Origin: Rhizophlyctis rosea
Taxonomy: Eukaryota > Chytridiomycota > Chytridiomycetes > Rhizophlyctidales > Rhizophlyctidaceae
Assembly: GCA_027596075.1 (NCBI GenBank)
Contig: JADGJC010000012.1
Location: forward strand, 62,001 to 126,000
Reading direction: 5' to 3'
Length of the DNA stretch: 64,000 nt
Shown: piece by piece, positions 1-11,528 of the stretch
Layout of the letters: every line of letters starts with the position of its first letter
How positions within the stretch are numbered: the first letter of the stretch is position 1
Position numbers and translations under genes: made by a program
The notes under the pieces: model-generated
Databases searched by the model: none
What the model was told of the DNA's origin: nothing
The model's input: only the letters and a program-made list of their open reading frames with translations

Positions 1-3000
1 TTCAATGGAATGACGGTGCGAGTTGCGGAGGGCGGGGAATGGGTGGGGAAGGATTTGGCGGCGTTTGGGAAGGAGGCGGAGGGGATTACGTATGTTGACG
101 TTGCTAGTCGGTTTACGAAGTTGTACGTCAATTTGGGAGATTTCTGTGTCGAGCTTCGGCCTAGTGGGTTGGATATCCGGGCGGTGGTTGCATTGGACAG
201 TTTGACGGTATGTAGCGACCTGCTTTGGTTCCAAACCGACTTCGTTTGATATGTCAGTTCCGCTTTATTCATTGATACATTTGCCACATAGGTGTCGACT
301 AATCTCATCCCGGACTCGCCGACATTGGGATTGAAAGTCATCTTGTACAACGCGACAGTGTTCATGTTGGAAGACAGAGACCGGATCAGAGTGTTGGATG
401 AGGAAGGGACGGTTGGGGGTCGTATGGTGGGGTATGCGGTTGAGAAGGCGGATTTGGGAGGATATGCGGATGTGAGGAAGTTTTGGAATGTGAGTAGTTG
501 AGGCGAACGTGACTGGAATGATGTGAATGCTCATTCTCCAACATATCAATAGGCCCTTGGCTTTGCCAGTGTGGCGAGTGTGGACGCGTTGGAGTTGAGT
601 TTGAGGACCAACAGTGGAGATGTTTTGCCGAATTTTGAGGTAGGTCCTGGGTGTGGGTAATGATGTTGGCGAAGCGTGTCTTTCCGTTTTGATCAACCAT
701 CGTCGTTTGCATTTGATAGTTGGAGGCGCAAAACAACCAAATGTACATTGATACTTGTGCGGATTCCTTTGGCTCATTGCAAAAGCTCTTGGCGTACTTC
801 ACGACTGGTGGGGCAGGGGGTGGCGTTGAGAGGTAAGGGCCTTTACAGTCTCTCTGTAAAATCTTTTGGGCTACTTACAAAAGTGTCGCTTCTATCCACA
901 GGGAGGCCGAAAGTCCGGCGGATATTCCTGACGAACTGGGCTCGCCAATGACTTCGCCTGTGACTCATGATCTTTTGGGTTCGTACTGAGATGCGCATCG
1001 CTGATGACTTTGGGCGGCTGCTTATTGACTACGACCAATCAGGGAGCTTGGATGAAAATGCCTTCAGACGCCGCTCAGAAGATTTTATGCCGTCCACCAA
1101 ATTCGGCTCGACAGCGGATTCGAATCTGATATTCGAAGACGACTTCTATGGTGGTGGTGGCACAGGAAATTTAGGGAAAAGTGTTTTCATCGACCCGGAG
1201 GTGCGCTCGCCGGAGAAAACCCAGAATGCACATGGAAATGCAGGCTTTGGGACGAGATTGCCCGTTCAGGATGATGTCGTGAGAGTCTTCCACGACACGG
1301 AGTCCTTTTCGATTATTGAAGACCATTTTGCGGGTTCGCATGGTGGGAAAGTGCCGAAGGCAAGGGTGTCGGAAGATGCTGTTCCTAAGGAGTAAGTGAC
1401 GCGGCAGCTTTGAGTGATGATGTAGGTATTGACCGCAAAAGAACAGACAACATAAAAGCGTGACCCACATCAAACTACGTGATTTTGACATCACATGGCG
1501 AATCTTCGACGGTTACGATTGGGAACACACGCGCAAGCATGTTTTTGAGCAGAAGGCAAAGGCGAAGCGAACCCGACGAGCAGGCAAACAACCAGCGACG
1601 GAACCTCAAGGCCAAGCTTACGCTCAACCCAGTAAGCTCAGTTCGCGACGAAGTAGTTTGGGCAGCGTCACTGGTGGGATGACGGGTACCTCACCTTCCT
1701 CGAACCCGTTCGATAATGGCATCTCCGGGATGGGCTATATTGGGCGAGATTTTGAGGACGTAGGGGTGGACGGGGATCATCATGCGACCCATACATCTTT
1801 ATCTCAATCGCCTCATCACGGTGTGGACGACTGGGATCGGGACGACGACTTCGATACCGCCAGCAACTACAGCGGTACCAGTGGGGTCAGCGGCCGATCC
1901 CGCCAAACAGTGCCAAGATCGCCGTCCGCTATTGGCCGCATAACGCCACAGACGGCAGACGATCTCACGAGATCTAGTGAGAGTCGCGTTGAGTTCCGCG
2001 CCTTCCATTTGAATTTGGAGTTCGATGTGTATCCCAAAACTAGTCAGAGGGCATCGAGGGTTTTGGTTTCTGTGCGGGATATCGAGATTATCGATAATGT
2101 GCGGACGAGTCTTTGGAGGAAATTTTTGAGTCATTTGAGGCCGGAGAGTGGTGGGACGCCGAGGGAGACGGAGAGTGATATGGTTAGGGTGGAGTTGGTT
2201 AGCGTTAGGCCTGATGTGAAGAATGCGGAGAATCAGGAGTTGAGGTTGAAGGTGAGGAATCTACTAGGGCTGAACATCTGACTTTGGCACGTGTGCTCAG
2301 CTTGTGTATTCGTGTGCTCTTAGGTCCGATTGTTGCCACTCCGGATGTACGTGGATCAAGACGCCTTGACGTGTCTCATACGGTTCTTCTCGTTTGAGAA
2401 CGGAGGGAAAGAGACAGCGCCCCGTGCGGAGAAAAGCGATGATGCCTTCTTCCGTAAGTCTTCTGCATCGCAATTCGGAAGCTTTATCTGATATGCTCAA
2501 CGATCGTGTAATAGAATTCGTCGAGATCGATCCCATTGTTCTGAAAGTCGACTACAAGCCTAAACATGTGGACTTCGCAAACTTGAAGGGAGGAAATCTT
2601 GTTGAGATCATGAACTTCTTCCATTTGGATGGGGCGGAGATGACGTTGAGGAATGTGAGGATGACTGGGGTGAGTTGCCGCCTGATTTGGACATACTTTT
2701 GGGCATATGGACCAAGGGTGCTAACCTGAGTTGACTGTTGTAGATCAAGGGGTGGCCGCGATTATTCAATGACCTCTTCAAGCAATGGCTACCGCATATC
2801 AGAAGTACTCAGGTGCCGAAGGTCATGTCGGGTGTTGCCGGAGTGCGATCGCTGGTCAACGTTGGTAATGGTGTGGCGGATTTGATTTTGCTTCCTATTG
2901 AGCAATATAAGAAGGATGGAAGGATTGTCAGGGGTAAGGGGTGCAAAAATTGGTATACAATCAACTTTCCAGCTTGCTGACACGACTCAACAGGCTTGCA

Positions 3001-3586
3001 ACGAGGCGCCAAATCCTTCGCCAAGGCCGCTACATTGGAGACCATCAAACTCGGCACTCGACTGGCTGTTGGAACTCAAGTCATGCTCGAGCACGCGGAC
3101 GACATACTTTCCTTTGATCAGTCAAATGAGTACAACGACGGATGGGATGTGGACGAGACGGGAAGTATTATTCCTGCCACAGTGTATTCTGGAGGGTCGG
3201 CTGGAGGGCGCTCGACGGCAAATGACCAAGTTAGCAAATTCTCCGAGCAGCCGAAAGATTTGAAGGAGGGGATCGGATTGGCGTATGGAAGTTTGAGAAG
3301 GGGTGTAGGGACCGCTGCGAAGACCATTTTGGCGGTTCCCATGGAGGTTTATGAGACTGGAACTGAGGTATGAAGATGCTTCCTGATCATGTATCACCAA
3401 TCTGGAGAAGCTGATTTCATTCTGTTTTGACAGGGAACCGTACGAGCAGTCATACGTGCCATGCCTGTAGCGGTCTTGAAACCAATGATTGGAGCAACGG
3501 AGGCGGTTTCAAAGACGCTTATGGGCATTCAGAACACGATTGACCCGAACAAACGGTTGCAGATGGAGGACAAGTATAAGGCGTAA
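1..3586 (+). CDS. ATG2: Autophagy-related protein 2 (ATG2), C-terminal part; 5' end outside window
   Basis: ATG2 is a rod-shaped lipid-transfer protein of the chorein/VPS13 class that feeds phospholipid from the ER to the growing autophagosome. Exons read from splice signals: <1-207, 292-489, 553-639, 720-832, 902-978, 1043-1391, 1459-2251, 2324-2453, 2515-2669, 2744-2933, 2994-3367, 3434-3586. All junction phases agree, and the stop is TAA at 3584-3586. Diagnostic pieces are RLLPLRMYVDQDAL (from about 2330), VDFANLKGGNLVEIMNFF (from about 2570) and the C-terminal IKGWPRLFNDLFKQWLPHI with a long amphipathic stretch. That stretch matches the conserved ATG2 C-terminal region. The exon at 1459-2251 also carries a long Ser/Gly/Asp-rich insert that looks disordered. 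The N-terminal chorein domain must lie upstream of base 1. VPS13 is the nearest alternative, but the C-terminus fits ATG2 better. Confidence 0.93.
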
Positions 3587-4069
3587 TAGCGGAAGATGGC
3601 GACTGGTGATACCCCAAATCGTACATATGTGCAAATCTCTGTAGCTGGATTGTGGTAAATAGTGCGAGCAAAAATGTTTTTTTCTTTATGCAGTTGGTGT
3701 ACGTCTAGTTCCAGGTTAGGCTTTTCGAGTTGTTTTTTTTCCGCTTCTCTGTGCATATGTTTTCCTTGTGGCTTCAATTATAATTTGTAGGTGTCTATGA
3801 TGATCAATCATATTCTGGGTTGTGTTGCGTTGGAATGGAGTCAGTAATGTGATGAATATATCACGATCAAGCCAAGTATGGACACTAGCGGCACTGGAGT
3901 ACCCTTTCATTCTCACAATGTCCACAATCACAAAGATGTTTGATATCCATTGATCACATATATATGCACACCACCCGCATTAAAGAGAGCTTCTACGAAC
4001 AACAAACTACGGCACAAAGTCACTCGTGTATTCCAAATCAAATTGCGCCATCGTTCCATCGTAAATCTC
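3587..4069. other. Convergent 3' spacer between ATG2 and the small secreted-protein gene
   Basis: This 483-bp stretch lies between two gene ends that face each other. It is AT-richer than the flanking exons, with T-runs around 3677-3740 typical of 3' UTR. I see no coding signal, RNA gene or repeat. Confidence 0.6.
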
Positions 4070-4612
4070 CTACTTCGGAGAGGAAATGACCGCATCAATC
4101 TCGTAACCAAAGCGCCCCAAGTTTGGGTTGCCATGATTGGTGAAGATAGTAACGTTCCGGTTGGTCGTGCTAAGTCAAATAATAGACATGTAGGTGAGGA
4201 GACAGAGCGATTTGAAGAATTGGACGGAAATGCGTCTCAGGGTCTCAACGGTGTGACGTGCAAAGCAACATACAGTCCACTGATTAAAACGCCATATACA
4301 TCAAACAACCACTACTTACCTATTGGCCAAAACCAGCCTGCCAGGCACATTGTTCCAAGCCGACATGATGACAGGCAAGCCATACTCTTCGCCGCCGAAA
4401 CGGTTGGCCCATCGAGTTTCTATGTGGCCGTCATCCCAACTGACACCGTAAGAGACGTTACGACCGGTGTAGTGGGGTCCGTGGTAGAGGCAGACGTAGC
4501 TGGGTGGGCAAGGCGGTTTGAGGACACTAGGGTGGGGAGGTGCGGCGATGGTAGGGGAGAAGAAGTTGGTGACGCAGGCGAGAAGTGGGACGAGGAGTGT
4601 TGTGCGGCGCAT
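4070..4612 (-). CDS. Small secreted protein, peptidase-inhibitor-I36 / beta-gamma-crystallin-like
   Basis: There are two exons on the minus strand, 4612-4320 and 4169-4070, joined across a 150-bp intron with donor GTAAGT. Together they encode 130 aa. The start ATG at 4612 opens a clear signal peptide (basic MRRTT, then a hydrophobic core ending near TIAA). The mature protein has YVCLYHGPHYTGR followed by aromatic/Gly-rich strands. A second half carries RNVTIFTNHGNPNLGRFGYE. The C-x-Y...Y-x-G-R pattern is the usual signature of the I36 inhibitor / crystallin-fold family of small secreted proteins. The role is therefore inferred to be extracellular: protease inhibition or wall/metal binding. 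There are few cysteines. Fold assignment is by pattern only, and a lineage-specific secreted protein is the alternative. Confidence 0.62.
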
Positions 4613-5669
4613 TGTGGTGGGTCTTGGAGTAGTCTTGTTGGTGAGTTTAGTTGTTTATGGTGGGAACTGACCAGTTGCCTTTTATACAACTGTTCATGGT
4701 GCGGGCCTTGATCTCAATCGTTTTGAGGGCATTTGAAATCACTAACCATTGAAGAAGAGTGCCCACGATGCCTCTGACGCCACGGTTCAGATGGTCCTTC
4801 CATCTAGGGGAGTTGTACGGCTTGCAAATGGAAGAATTGCAAAATAAGTAACGCACGAACGGCATTCATGCCGCTGGATCGCCCTTATGGCTGATATCCA
4901 AGTGTCGGCCAGTCTAGCTGCGAACTTTTCAGACGGAAAGCCGAACTAGGTCTCCGCGCATAACGCATATCGCCTCCTTCAGACGACCGTCACATGCCCG
5001 AGGCTTTCAACAAACCCGCTCCTGTAAAGGCAGTCTGCTGACCCATTTCGCTGGCCACAAACACTGCAATAGGTTGGCGGGCTCACCGCACCCTCCGGCC
5101 AACCGATGTTTTTGAGAACTGGGAACTCTCCACACACCAGCGAGCAGCTGCGTTCAGCGACGGCAATATATCAGCTGAATGATCATCCTGCATCATCGAA
5201 ATTGAAGGAAGTCCAAGTGGAACATGAAGTAGGCTCGAAGACAAAGCGTAAGTAGTAGCAATTGATGTTTGATGTTAAGGAAGCATGCGGTAGGGCCCGG
5301 CCAGCATTGTTAAGCAAGAAAACGAACTGGCAATGGCCTTGAGCACAATGACACCATAGTCTATCACACTTATCAGCACCACATCCTCAAAGGATGCACA
5401 GTTGAATGGCAAAAGGAAGGAGCAGGCTAGCTTAGCGATGGGCAATTGGGTGAAGTGGAAGTCATCAACAGACAGGGTACCGATGGGAAAAGTTTTAAGA
5501 AGGTTTTATTTGTAAACAAAACAAAGTGTATGCTAAAAGAAGATGTACAGATGGTGGGGGCGCATTTGGATCACTGTTTTGAGATGTAATGGTGAGCTAC
5601 TTTGCCCAGTAAGGATAATATCAAGTAGTCAATCCGCCATACGCTCACCTTCATGAGTTCAAAGCCTTT
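4613..5669. other. Intergenic spacer, upstream of the secreted-protein gene
   Basis: About 1.06 kb without a supported gene. The first few hundred bases are upstream sequence of the gene starting at 4612. The small minus-strand ORF at 4647-4865 shows no family resemblance and overlaps the likely promoter. The remainder (4900-5669) has no long ORF, repeat or RNA-like structure that I can recognise. Confidence 0.5.
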
Positions 5670-6550
5670 TCATTGAATCGTTTCATAAGAATCGCCCTGT
5701 GCATTTATCAACAGCATATAATTCTCACATCGCTCACCCTCTCGGTTGAGAAGGGCATACGCCCATTTGCTTCTTCTGATGTACCTTTCATGATCATCTT
5801 CCTTATCTTCATAATACATTCCTCCATAATCTGGTTCTTCATCGTCAGAATCCGATTCCTCTCCGTCCGAATGCCCGTTATCATATTCAGGCCTGCGCAT
5901 GATCCACAGATCACACAAGGCACAGTGCCATTCACCTGTTCCCGTCACTGTCCAGCCTTGACCCTCCGACCAGCAATCCTTGGCTTTAGTGAATGTAAGG
6001 CGGCGCCCAATGATTCGCTTCATCAAAAAGGCGGCTTCGTTGTCCGGAGATTCGCATATGAGCTGGTGGACGTGTTTGGAAATGTCGACGAGAGGGTTTT
6101 GAAGATGCTTTATGAGCATGGGGATATGGAACCCTTCGGGGGTTAGGAAGGAGGAGTTGGGCGGGTGGAGGTCGCCCTCTGGTAACCTAAGATATGATAA
6201 CTTAGTCACGCAGTCACGTGGTTTTCAAATTGGAGCAAATGGTCAACGTACTGGAGAAGCCTCTCTACCTCAACGGCATGAATTTCTTGAACTTCGCCGC
6301 GGAGAGGTACAAGATGACGATAGAAGTCGCGGGACACCAGCAAAAGGTTCCGATATTCCGTGAAGCTGAACGTTGGCGCGACGTATTTCTCAACGTAGCA
6401 CTTTAGAGCATTGTACAGAATCTCGTTGAGAGGAGTGGTGGCGGTGTCAGCGGACTGAGTGGAAAGGGCAGCAGCCTCTTGTTGTTGTCGTTGTTGTGCT
6501 GTCTGTCGTTTGGCCAAGCAGTCGGCCAGTCTGGCTGATTTACGGGGCAT
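5670..6550 (-). CDS. Hypothetical acidic protein, possible divergent F-box-like N-terminus
   Basis: There are two exons on the minus strand, 6550-6252 and 6186-5670, encoding 271 aa. The 65-bp intron has a strong GTACGT donor, a TGACTAA branch-like element and a TTAG acceptor. The chosen start (MPRKSARLADCL) lies in frame below a longer open stretch reaching 6724. The N-terminal part has a helical segment with RNLLLVSRDFYRHLVPLRG, which faintly resembles an F-box-type helix bundle. The C-terminal half contains a WHCALCDLW cysteine pair and then a run of Asp/Glu/Ser (GEESDSDDEEPDYGG). I do not recognise the family. The fully open, phase-consistent exons support a real gene. Confidence 0.55.
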
Positions 6551-7511
6551 ATTCTGCAATTCGGAAAAAGAAAAGTCGCTTGTCCGCTGGTGGTTTGAAG
6601 CGCTTTGCCAATCGCCCTTAATACTCCACAGTGATGAACGTAACTTTGATTTTCTTGGTTGCATCTGAGCGGAGGGAGAAAGGACTCGTGGCTGATGTGT
6701 CGGAGAGCGGACATGGTAGCTCACTCTCAGTCCCTATTCAAGACGGCAAAGCATGCAAATGCGTATGCATACAGCATGGTTCGATTTCGATCAAGGAAGT
6801 GGGGTGTGATACGCTAGGGTTAAGTAGAGCCTTTTATCTGACATATGAAGTATGTACCAAAGGATGTTATAAAAAGTGGCATTTCTCAAAAGAGCCGGCC
6901 AGAAGGGGATCGGACTTGTCAGGGTCCTATGTGCCGCATGTCCGAACGTGCTGTAACCAATTATAGATAACTACTACGGTCTGCAATCTCGTTATGGCTT
7001 CATTGACGGCAGTCACCAGACACGCGAACGCCAGGGAGACAATCCTGCAATGCACATGGTGTTGTGTAACAGGGGTCGTGGATCGCGACAAACGAGGTTT
7101 CTCCGACGCGGAAGGGTGTGGGTGGGTGGTGGAGGAAACGCGGGTGGACCCTTTCCTCATTTTCCTCTTCCCCAAACCCCCATCTGCTCCCTCACCATTT
7201 TCCTTTTACACACCATCTCTTTGGTGTGATAAATGCCCTTCATCATAGAGGAACGACAGCGACCACCTCAATACTATCACGTATCAGGAGCACATCCTTT
7301 TCGTCGCGTTAGTCGTCCCATAGCACATCCCAAACCCTCTCCTCCAACGCGCCACAAAAGCACCTGGTGGTCTCTTTTCCACCAGCTCACGCTTCCTTTC
7401 ACTCGTCTCCTAGTCCCTTTCTTCACCCTTCTGATTCCTATCTGTAATCACATCCTCCCCGTCCTCCCACACTCACTCCACCGCTATCTACCATCCGCGA
7501 TAAACACAAAA
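6551..7511. promoter_or_regulatory. Divergent promoter region with pyrimidine-rich leader
   Basis: This 960-bp region separates two divergently transcribed genes, so both promoters must lie here. From about 7140 to 7510 the plus strand is strongly pyrimidine-rich (CCT, TTTCC and CACCTC runs), as expected for a transcription start and 5' leader of the F-box gene. The same stretch is open in frame from an ATG at 7233. It is annotated as leader rather than coding for composition reasons. Confidence 0.45.
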
Positions 7512-8502
7512 ATGACCTGCTCAAAGGACACTTCTTCATGTCGACTTCTAGGGGTCCCCTGCGAATTGACTTTACGCGTCCTGACCTTCCTCCCACCGCG
7601 CGACCTGGCAGAAATAGCCGGGGCATGCCGAACTCTGCAGTGTTTGGCTAATGAGGATCTTCTGTGGAAGGAGCTATGGTAAAACTTCTTCAACGGCTTC
7701 CGCACTCGTCCAGGACGGGATGTCCACATGAAGCTGACAATTCAATCCATTCCAGCCGCCACCTCTTCACAAACAAAAAACACTCCCCCCTAACCCTCCA
7801 CCCTCTCATCAAATGGAGCCCTCCCCTCCTCTTCACCCTCACCCCCCAAGAATGCACTCAAATCCTCGCCCGTCGCCACATCAAGATCCCAGCTCCAACT
7901 GATGACCCAACCCTCCTCACAGCTCTCGTCCGTTCCTCCACCCCGCGAATCCACTACAAGTGTGAATGGTCGGGCAAATGGAAAGCGACGTATTATGTTA
8001 GTTTATTGGATTCCAAGAGGGTGGAGATTACCGAGGGGGAGTTGACGGAGTATCAATGGTATGTCAAGATTTCCCTAGCACATTACTCTCAGGGCATGTT
8101 TTGTCATATCTAAATTCCTATGGTCAAACCTCCGATAGGCGCTACATAGATGACTGGGCCGGCACATGGTGGGGCACCGATCACCCAGTTGAAGAAACCC
8201 GCGTCCTCTTCAAAAAGGACAAGACTCGTGCCGCCATCAATGGGTCCCGTCCTCATCCAAGGTCTTGGCATATCAATGAGTTGGGGCAAGTTCAGGTAGT
8301 GTGTCCTAATGAATTAAACCCGATGCTATTTTTTCTTGTATGTGACTGTCTGATGAGACTGAAATTCTCAATTTCTTTCCTCTGGGTTGAACACTTTTTG
8401 CGCTCGTTACAGGTTGCTGCCTTTGCCACGCACGAGACTGAACGCACGGAGGATTGGGGATGGCAATTTGGAAATGGATACGTCACGTATGCATCTGTTT
8501 GA
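7512..8502 (+). CDS. F-box protein
   Basis: Four exons, 7512-7678, 7756-8058, 8139-8295 and 8413-8502, encode 238 aa. F-box proteins recruit substrates to SCF ubiquitin ligases through Skp1. The motif sits near the N-terminus (LLGVPCELTLRVLTFLPPRDL...LANEDLLWKEL, roughly residues 12-55) with the expected Leu/Pro and Trp positions. The downstream half is a conserved-looking beta-rich domain (CEWSGKWKATYYVSLLDSK, then YIDDWAGTWWG) that I cannot name; it probably binds substrate. Start choice: ATG 7512 has an AAAATGA context and begins shortly before the F-box. An in-frame ATG at 7233 would add 93 residues, including a hydrophobic stretch. All intron phases agree. The gene converges on the Gtr2/RagC gene, with 282 bp between them. 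Confidence 0.75.
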
Positions 8503-8784
8503 ATCAGAGTACTTCAGAAATATTCAGTGACAACAACGAGCGGCCGGACGCTACTCCTCGCGTGGATGGGCGGCATTATTCCCATATTTTGGTTTCTTAT
8601 ATCATCTCACCCCTATATTTGTAAATAAACATGTCAAACCCCACCAACGGTAGCCTCTTTTCAAAGTCAAAGACTTGCCAACTTCATTGCAAAACACAGC
8701 AAAAATCACATATACACATTGGACGATCAACAAATAAGCCTCCACACCACTATGTACACACGCGACGACCCGAAGCACTTCCCC

Positions 8785-10622
8785 CTATCTTCCCTTCCTC
8801 CCATCTCCAACCACACTCTTCGGCACAGCCCCACCAGCTCCACCCCCCTTGCCCGCACCCTTCCCCTTATCCTTCGCCTCAGCCGCATCAATAGCCGCCA
8901 CCCCCCTCCTCCGCAACTCAAACACATCCAAAATCGCCTCCCGGAAACACCTGAAATTGTAATCGATTAACCCCTGCTTCTCAAAATGGTCTTCGCGGAG
9001 GAGGCAGACGAGTGAGAGGTGACTGTCGTAGGATGATATGTTGAAGGATGTTGGTACAACAATCACCAGAGACGGATGGCAAGTGGACAGAAACGCGAAA
9101 TGTCGCAGATGCCCCAACTCACGTATTGACTTCCCGCAAATACAAAATCATTCCATTATTCAACCTGATTATCGCATGAGCTTCAGGATCGTCGCTCTGC
9201 ATCGACACCATTCCGTTTTGCGTCGGTCGTTCCCGTCTATATCATCATTCCCAGACATGCTTCGTCAGTCCATCATCCCCCTCCGCCCTCAACTAAAGGA
9301 AAGTCCCACCCACCCGTAGATACTAGAAACATCCAAGACAACATCAATCATGTCACTGCACAGCTCATAAGACTGCATATCGACTGGCGACGAGTCAGTG
9401 GCAATGTAAATTTTCGATGTGGTGTCGAATAGGAAGGCTTTCTCGATTCCTGAATTCTGTCCCCATGGAAGGAAAATGTGTCAGTCCCACCATTCGTGCA
9501 ACTGTTCAACACAAATGATGAGCAAACGTACAGAACAGAGAATGTTAAGAAGATTCTCAAGCGTCGGAAGTTGGGGGATGAGTTTTTGTATGACTTTGGA
9601 GAAGGCTTCGTATATGGAATGGTCGTATATGGATGTGAGGTAGAAGCTGAGGTGGATGTTGTTAAGGCCTGCGTCGGCTAGTTCGTCCATGATGCGAAGG
9701 TGGATGTCGCGTTGGGTTTCTATAGTGATTGTGTGTAAACAGGATGGGCGGGACATTAGAGATGCAGGGAGATGGATGACGCACCGATTTTATGATCATC
9801 AGATAGGCCATCAACTTTGTGGATGAAGACTTCGAAGGAGATGTCGGGGTTTACTTTGTGAGCGCGAGTTACTGTTATGTAAAGGCGTTGGAGTGCTTCT
9901 AGGTAGTCGTCCTATTTGTTGCGCAATAACGGTTTGAACATGCGCAGATGTTTGTTTCACGACAACCAGTAAGACCCACCTGCGCGTCAATGACAAACAC
10001 CAGAGCACCCGACCTTCCAAAGATCATCTCACTATCAAACGCTGGGTCGAAGAAGTCCAATTGGCCGGGAAAGTCCCATATTTGGAAGTCGATGAAGGAT
10101 CTGCTCCGATGTGTGAAAAACGCGCTCCTGTTACAGAAACCAAAGACGGACGCCAAGACACGAACATGATATCATCTTTCGCGATTTTGCTGGTGCTTTC
10201 GAGGAAGAGAGTTTCGTTGGGGGACATTTTGTGGAAGACGGTACGTTGTATACTTGATTTTCCACTTCTGTCTCACATGCAAAGTTTGAGTGTGAGGGAA
10301 TCCCCTCGTGCAGGTCGTGAGATTTCACCCCCACCTTCTCAAACCCATTAGCAATAGACGAGGCTTCCTGGCTGCACTGTCCATGTCGTCATCGGTGTAC
10401 CTTTGGTCTGAAAGTGAGTTCCTGTAGCAAGGTCAACGGTCGTGTTCGTTCCCATACCCGTTATCGAGCCCGTGGTCCGCAGCCGTTCCTCCGTATTGGG
10501 ACTCGTCGTCGTAGTCGTAATAGGACTGTTAGTTTTGAGAATGTGATGCCATTAGTGATCTATTGCGCGAAAGTGGAAGGCCAGGCGGCTTTGTCGATGT
10601 GTATGAGACCACTCACCGCCAT
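8785..10622 (-). CDS. GTR2: Ras-related GTPase of the RagC/D - Gtr2 family
   Basis: Gtr2/RagC pairs with Gtr1/RagA on the vacuole/lysosome to signal amino-acid sufficiency to TORC1. I read ten exons: 10622-10617, 10525-10458, 10400-10335, 10267-10166, 10100-9980, 9911-9785, 9719-9532, 9456-9314, 9236-9123 and 9022-8785. They sum to 1,173 nt and 390 aa with consistent phases. The first coding exon is only six bases. The P-loop is GLRRSGKSS (residues about 44-52), followed by [14 protein letters not shown]. Switch II is [15 protein letters not shown], then FVIDAQ and [13 protein letters not shown]. The C-terminal roadblock-like dimerisation domain includes [19 protein letters not shown] and [19 protein letters not shown]. 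The N-terminus (residues 2-33) is acidic and Tyr/Asp-rich. The C-terminal Lys/Gly tail is extra relative to the core fold. Near-complete conservation makes the family certain; RagC side versus RagA side is supported by the [13 protein letters not shown] segment. Confidence 0.95.
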
Positions 10623-11528
10623 CGCTGGGATGTGTTTGAGGCCGGCGACTTTCTCTCCCGTAAGACGAGTGGAAAGTTCAAGATAAGAAGTGTATGGGGA
10701 CCAGCACTAGTGCGTAATAAGACCTTACTTAGGGGGAGTGTTGCCGGACGATAGGCTTCACGGAATATACTGGTGAACCTGAAACAACTGCGAGTAGTAT
10801 TTTACCGATGTAAAAATGGGTTTGGGGGTGAACCCAGAAAGTCTTGGCCCACACTCCACAGTCAGAGACTCAGAGAGACTGGTTCCACTAGATCCGGCTT
10901 GTGTTGCAATTTCGCATGCATAGGGGGCGGCAAGATCCGGCTTGCAATCCAAACATCCGCTGGTGATCAGCAGTATCATCACAACATCGGACTACCCATG
11001 CCTCCCATCAATTATTGAATCACTGACATCCGGACAAACAGGACAGAGAGACGGGCGGAGAGAGTCGAGACAGCAAGGAAAGCGTCAGGGGTATCCATCT
11101 CCACCAACGTCACTGCGTTCCCACACTCAAAAACACTACCGCAGCCTGCAGATATACTCGGACAGCCAATTGACAATTGACAACGCTACGTTGAACGGTG
11201 AGTAGGAATAGATAGATCATTTGGTATAAAGTAGTTGACTGCGTGTATGATGACGCAGGCCCTGCTTATTTTGGCTCGCGCGTTGAACCCCCACGCTAAA
11301 ACTTCTTCACCAGGCCACAACCACTCAGGCCAGATCTACAGCCAGCTCGGCACTGCAGTCGTGCCAAAGCCCTGCCAGCCGCCTTCACACGCCAACCTCT
11401 CCACTTTGGCTTACTCGCGGTCGGTGTACTGGCACTAGTCAAGCACACACGCACCCCGACCAATACCTTCACTTTGCTCACATCGCAAACTGGCCAGCCT
11501 GTTGCCGGGTAGACCTCAGACCCTGGAC
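10623..11528. promoter_or_regulatory. Bidirectional promoter between GTR2 and the Ki-67-like gene
   Basis: This 906-bp region lies between two divergent start codons. No ORF in it has family support. GC-rich patches with CGCG occur near 11275-11283. A TTTCGCGC-type sequence, read on the minus strand at about 10563-10571, lies just inside GTR2 intron 1. It matches the core of E2F/SBF sites that drive G1/S genes in fungi and animals. I regard that as a weak single-site match. Confidence 0.35.

Noticed and set aside
6186..6252. Apparent frameshift from an 8-bp near-tandem duplication (CGTGACT twice) between two overlapping minus-strand reading frames
   Set aside because: A canonical 65-bp intron (GTACGT donor, TGACTAA branch-like element, TTAG acceptor) joins the two frames in the correct phase, so no frameshift is needed.
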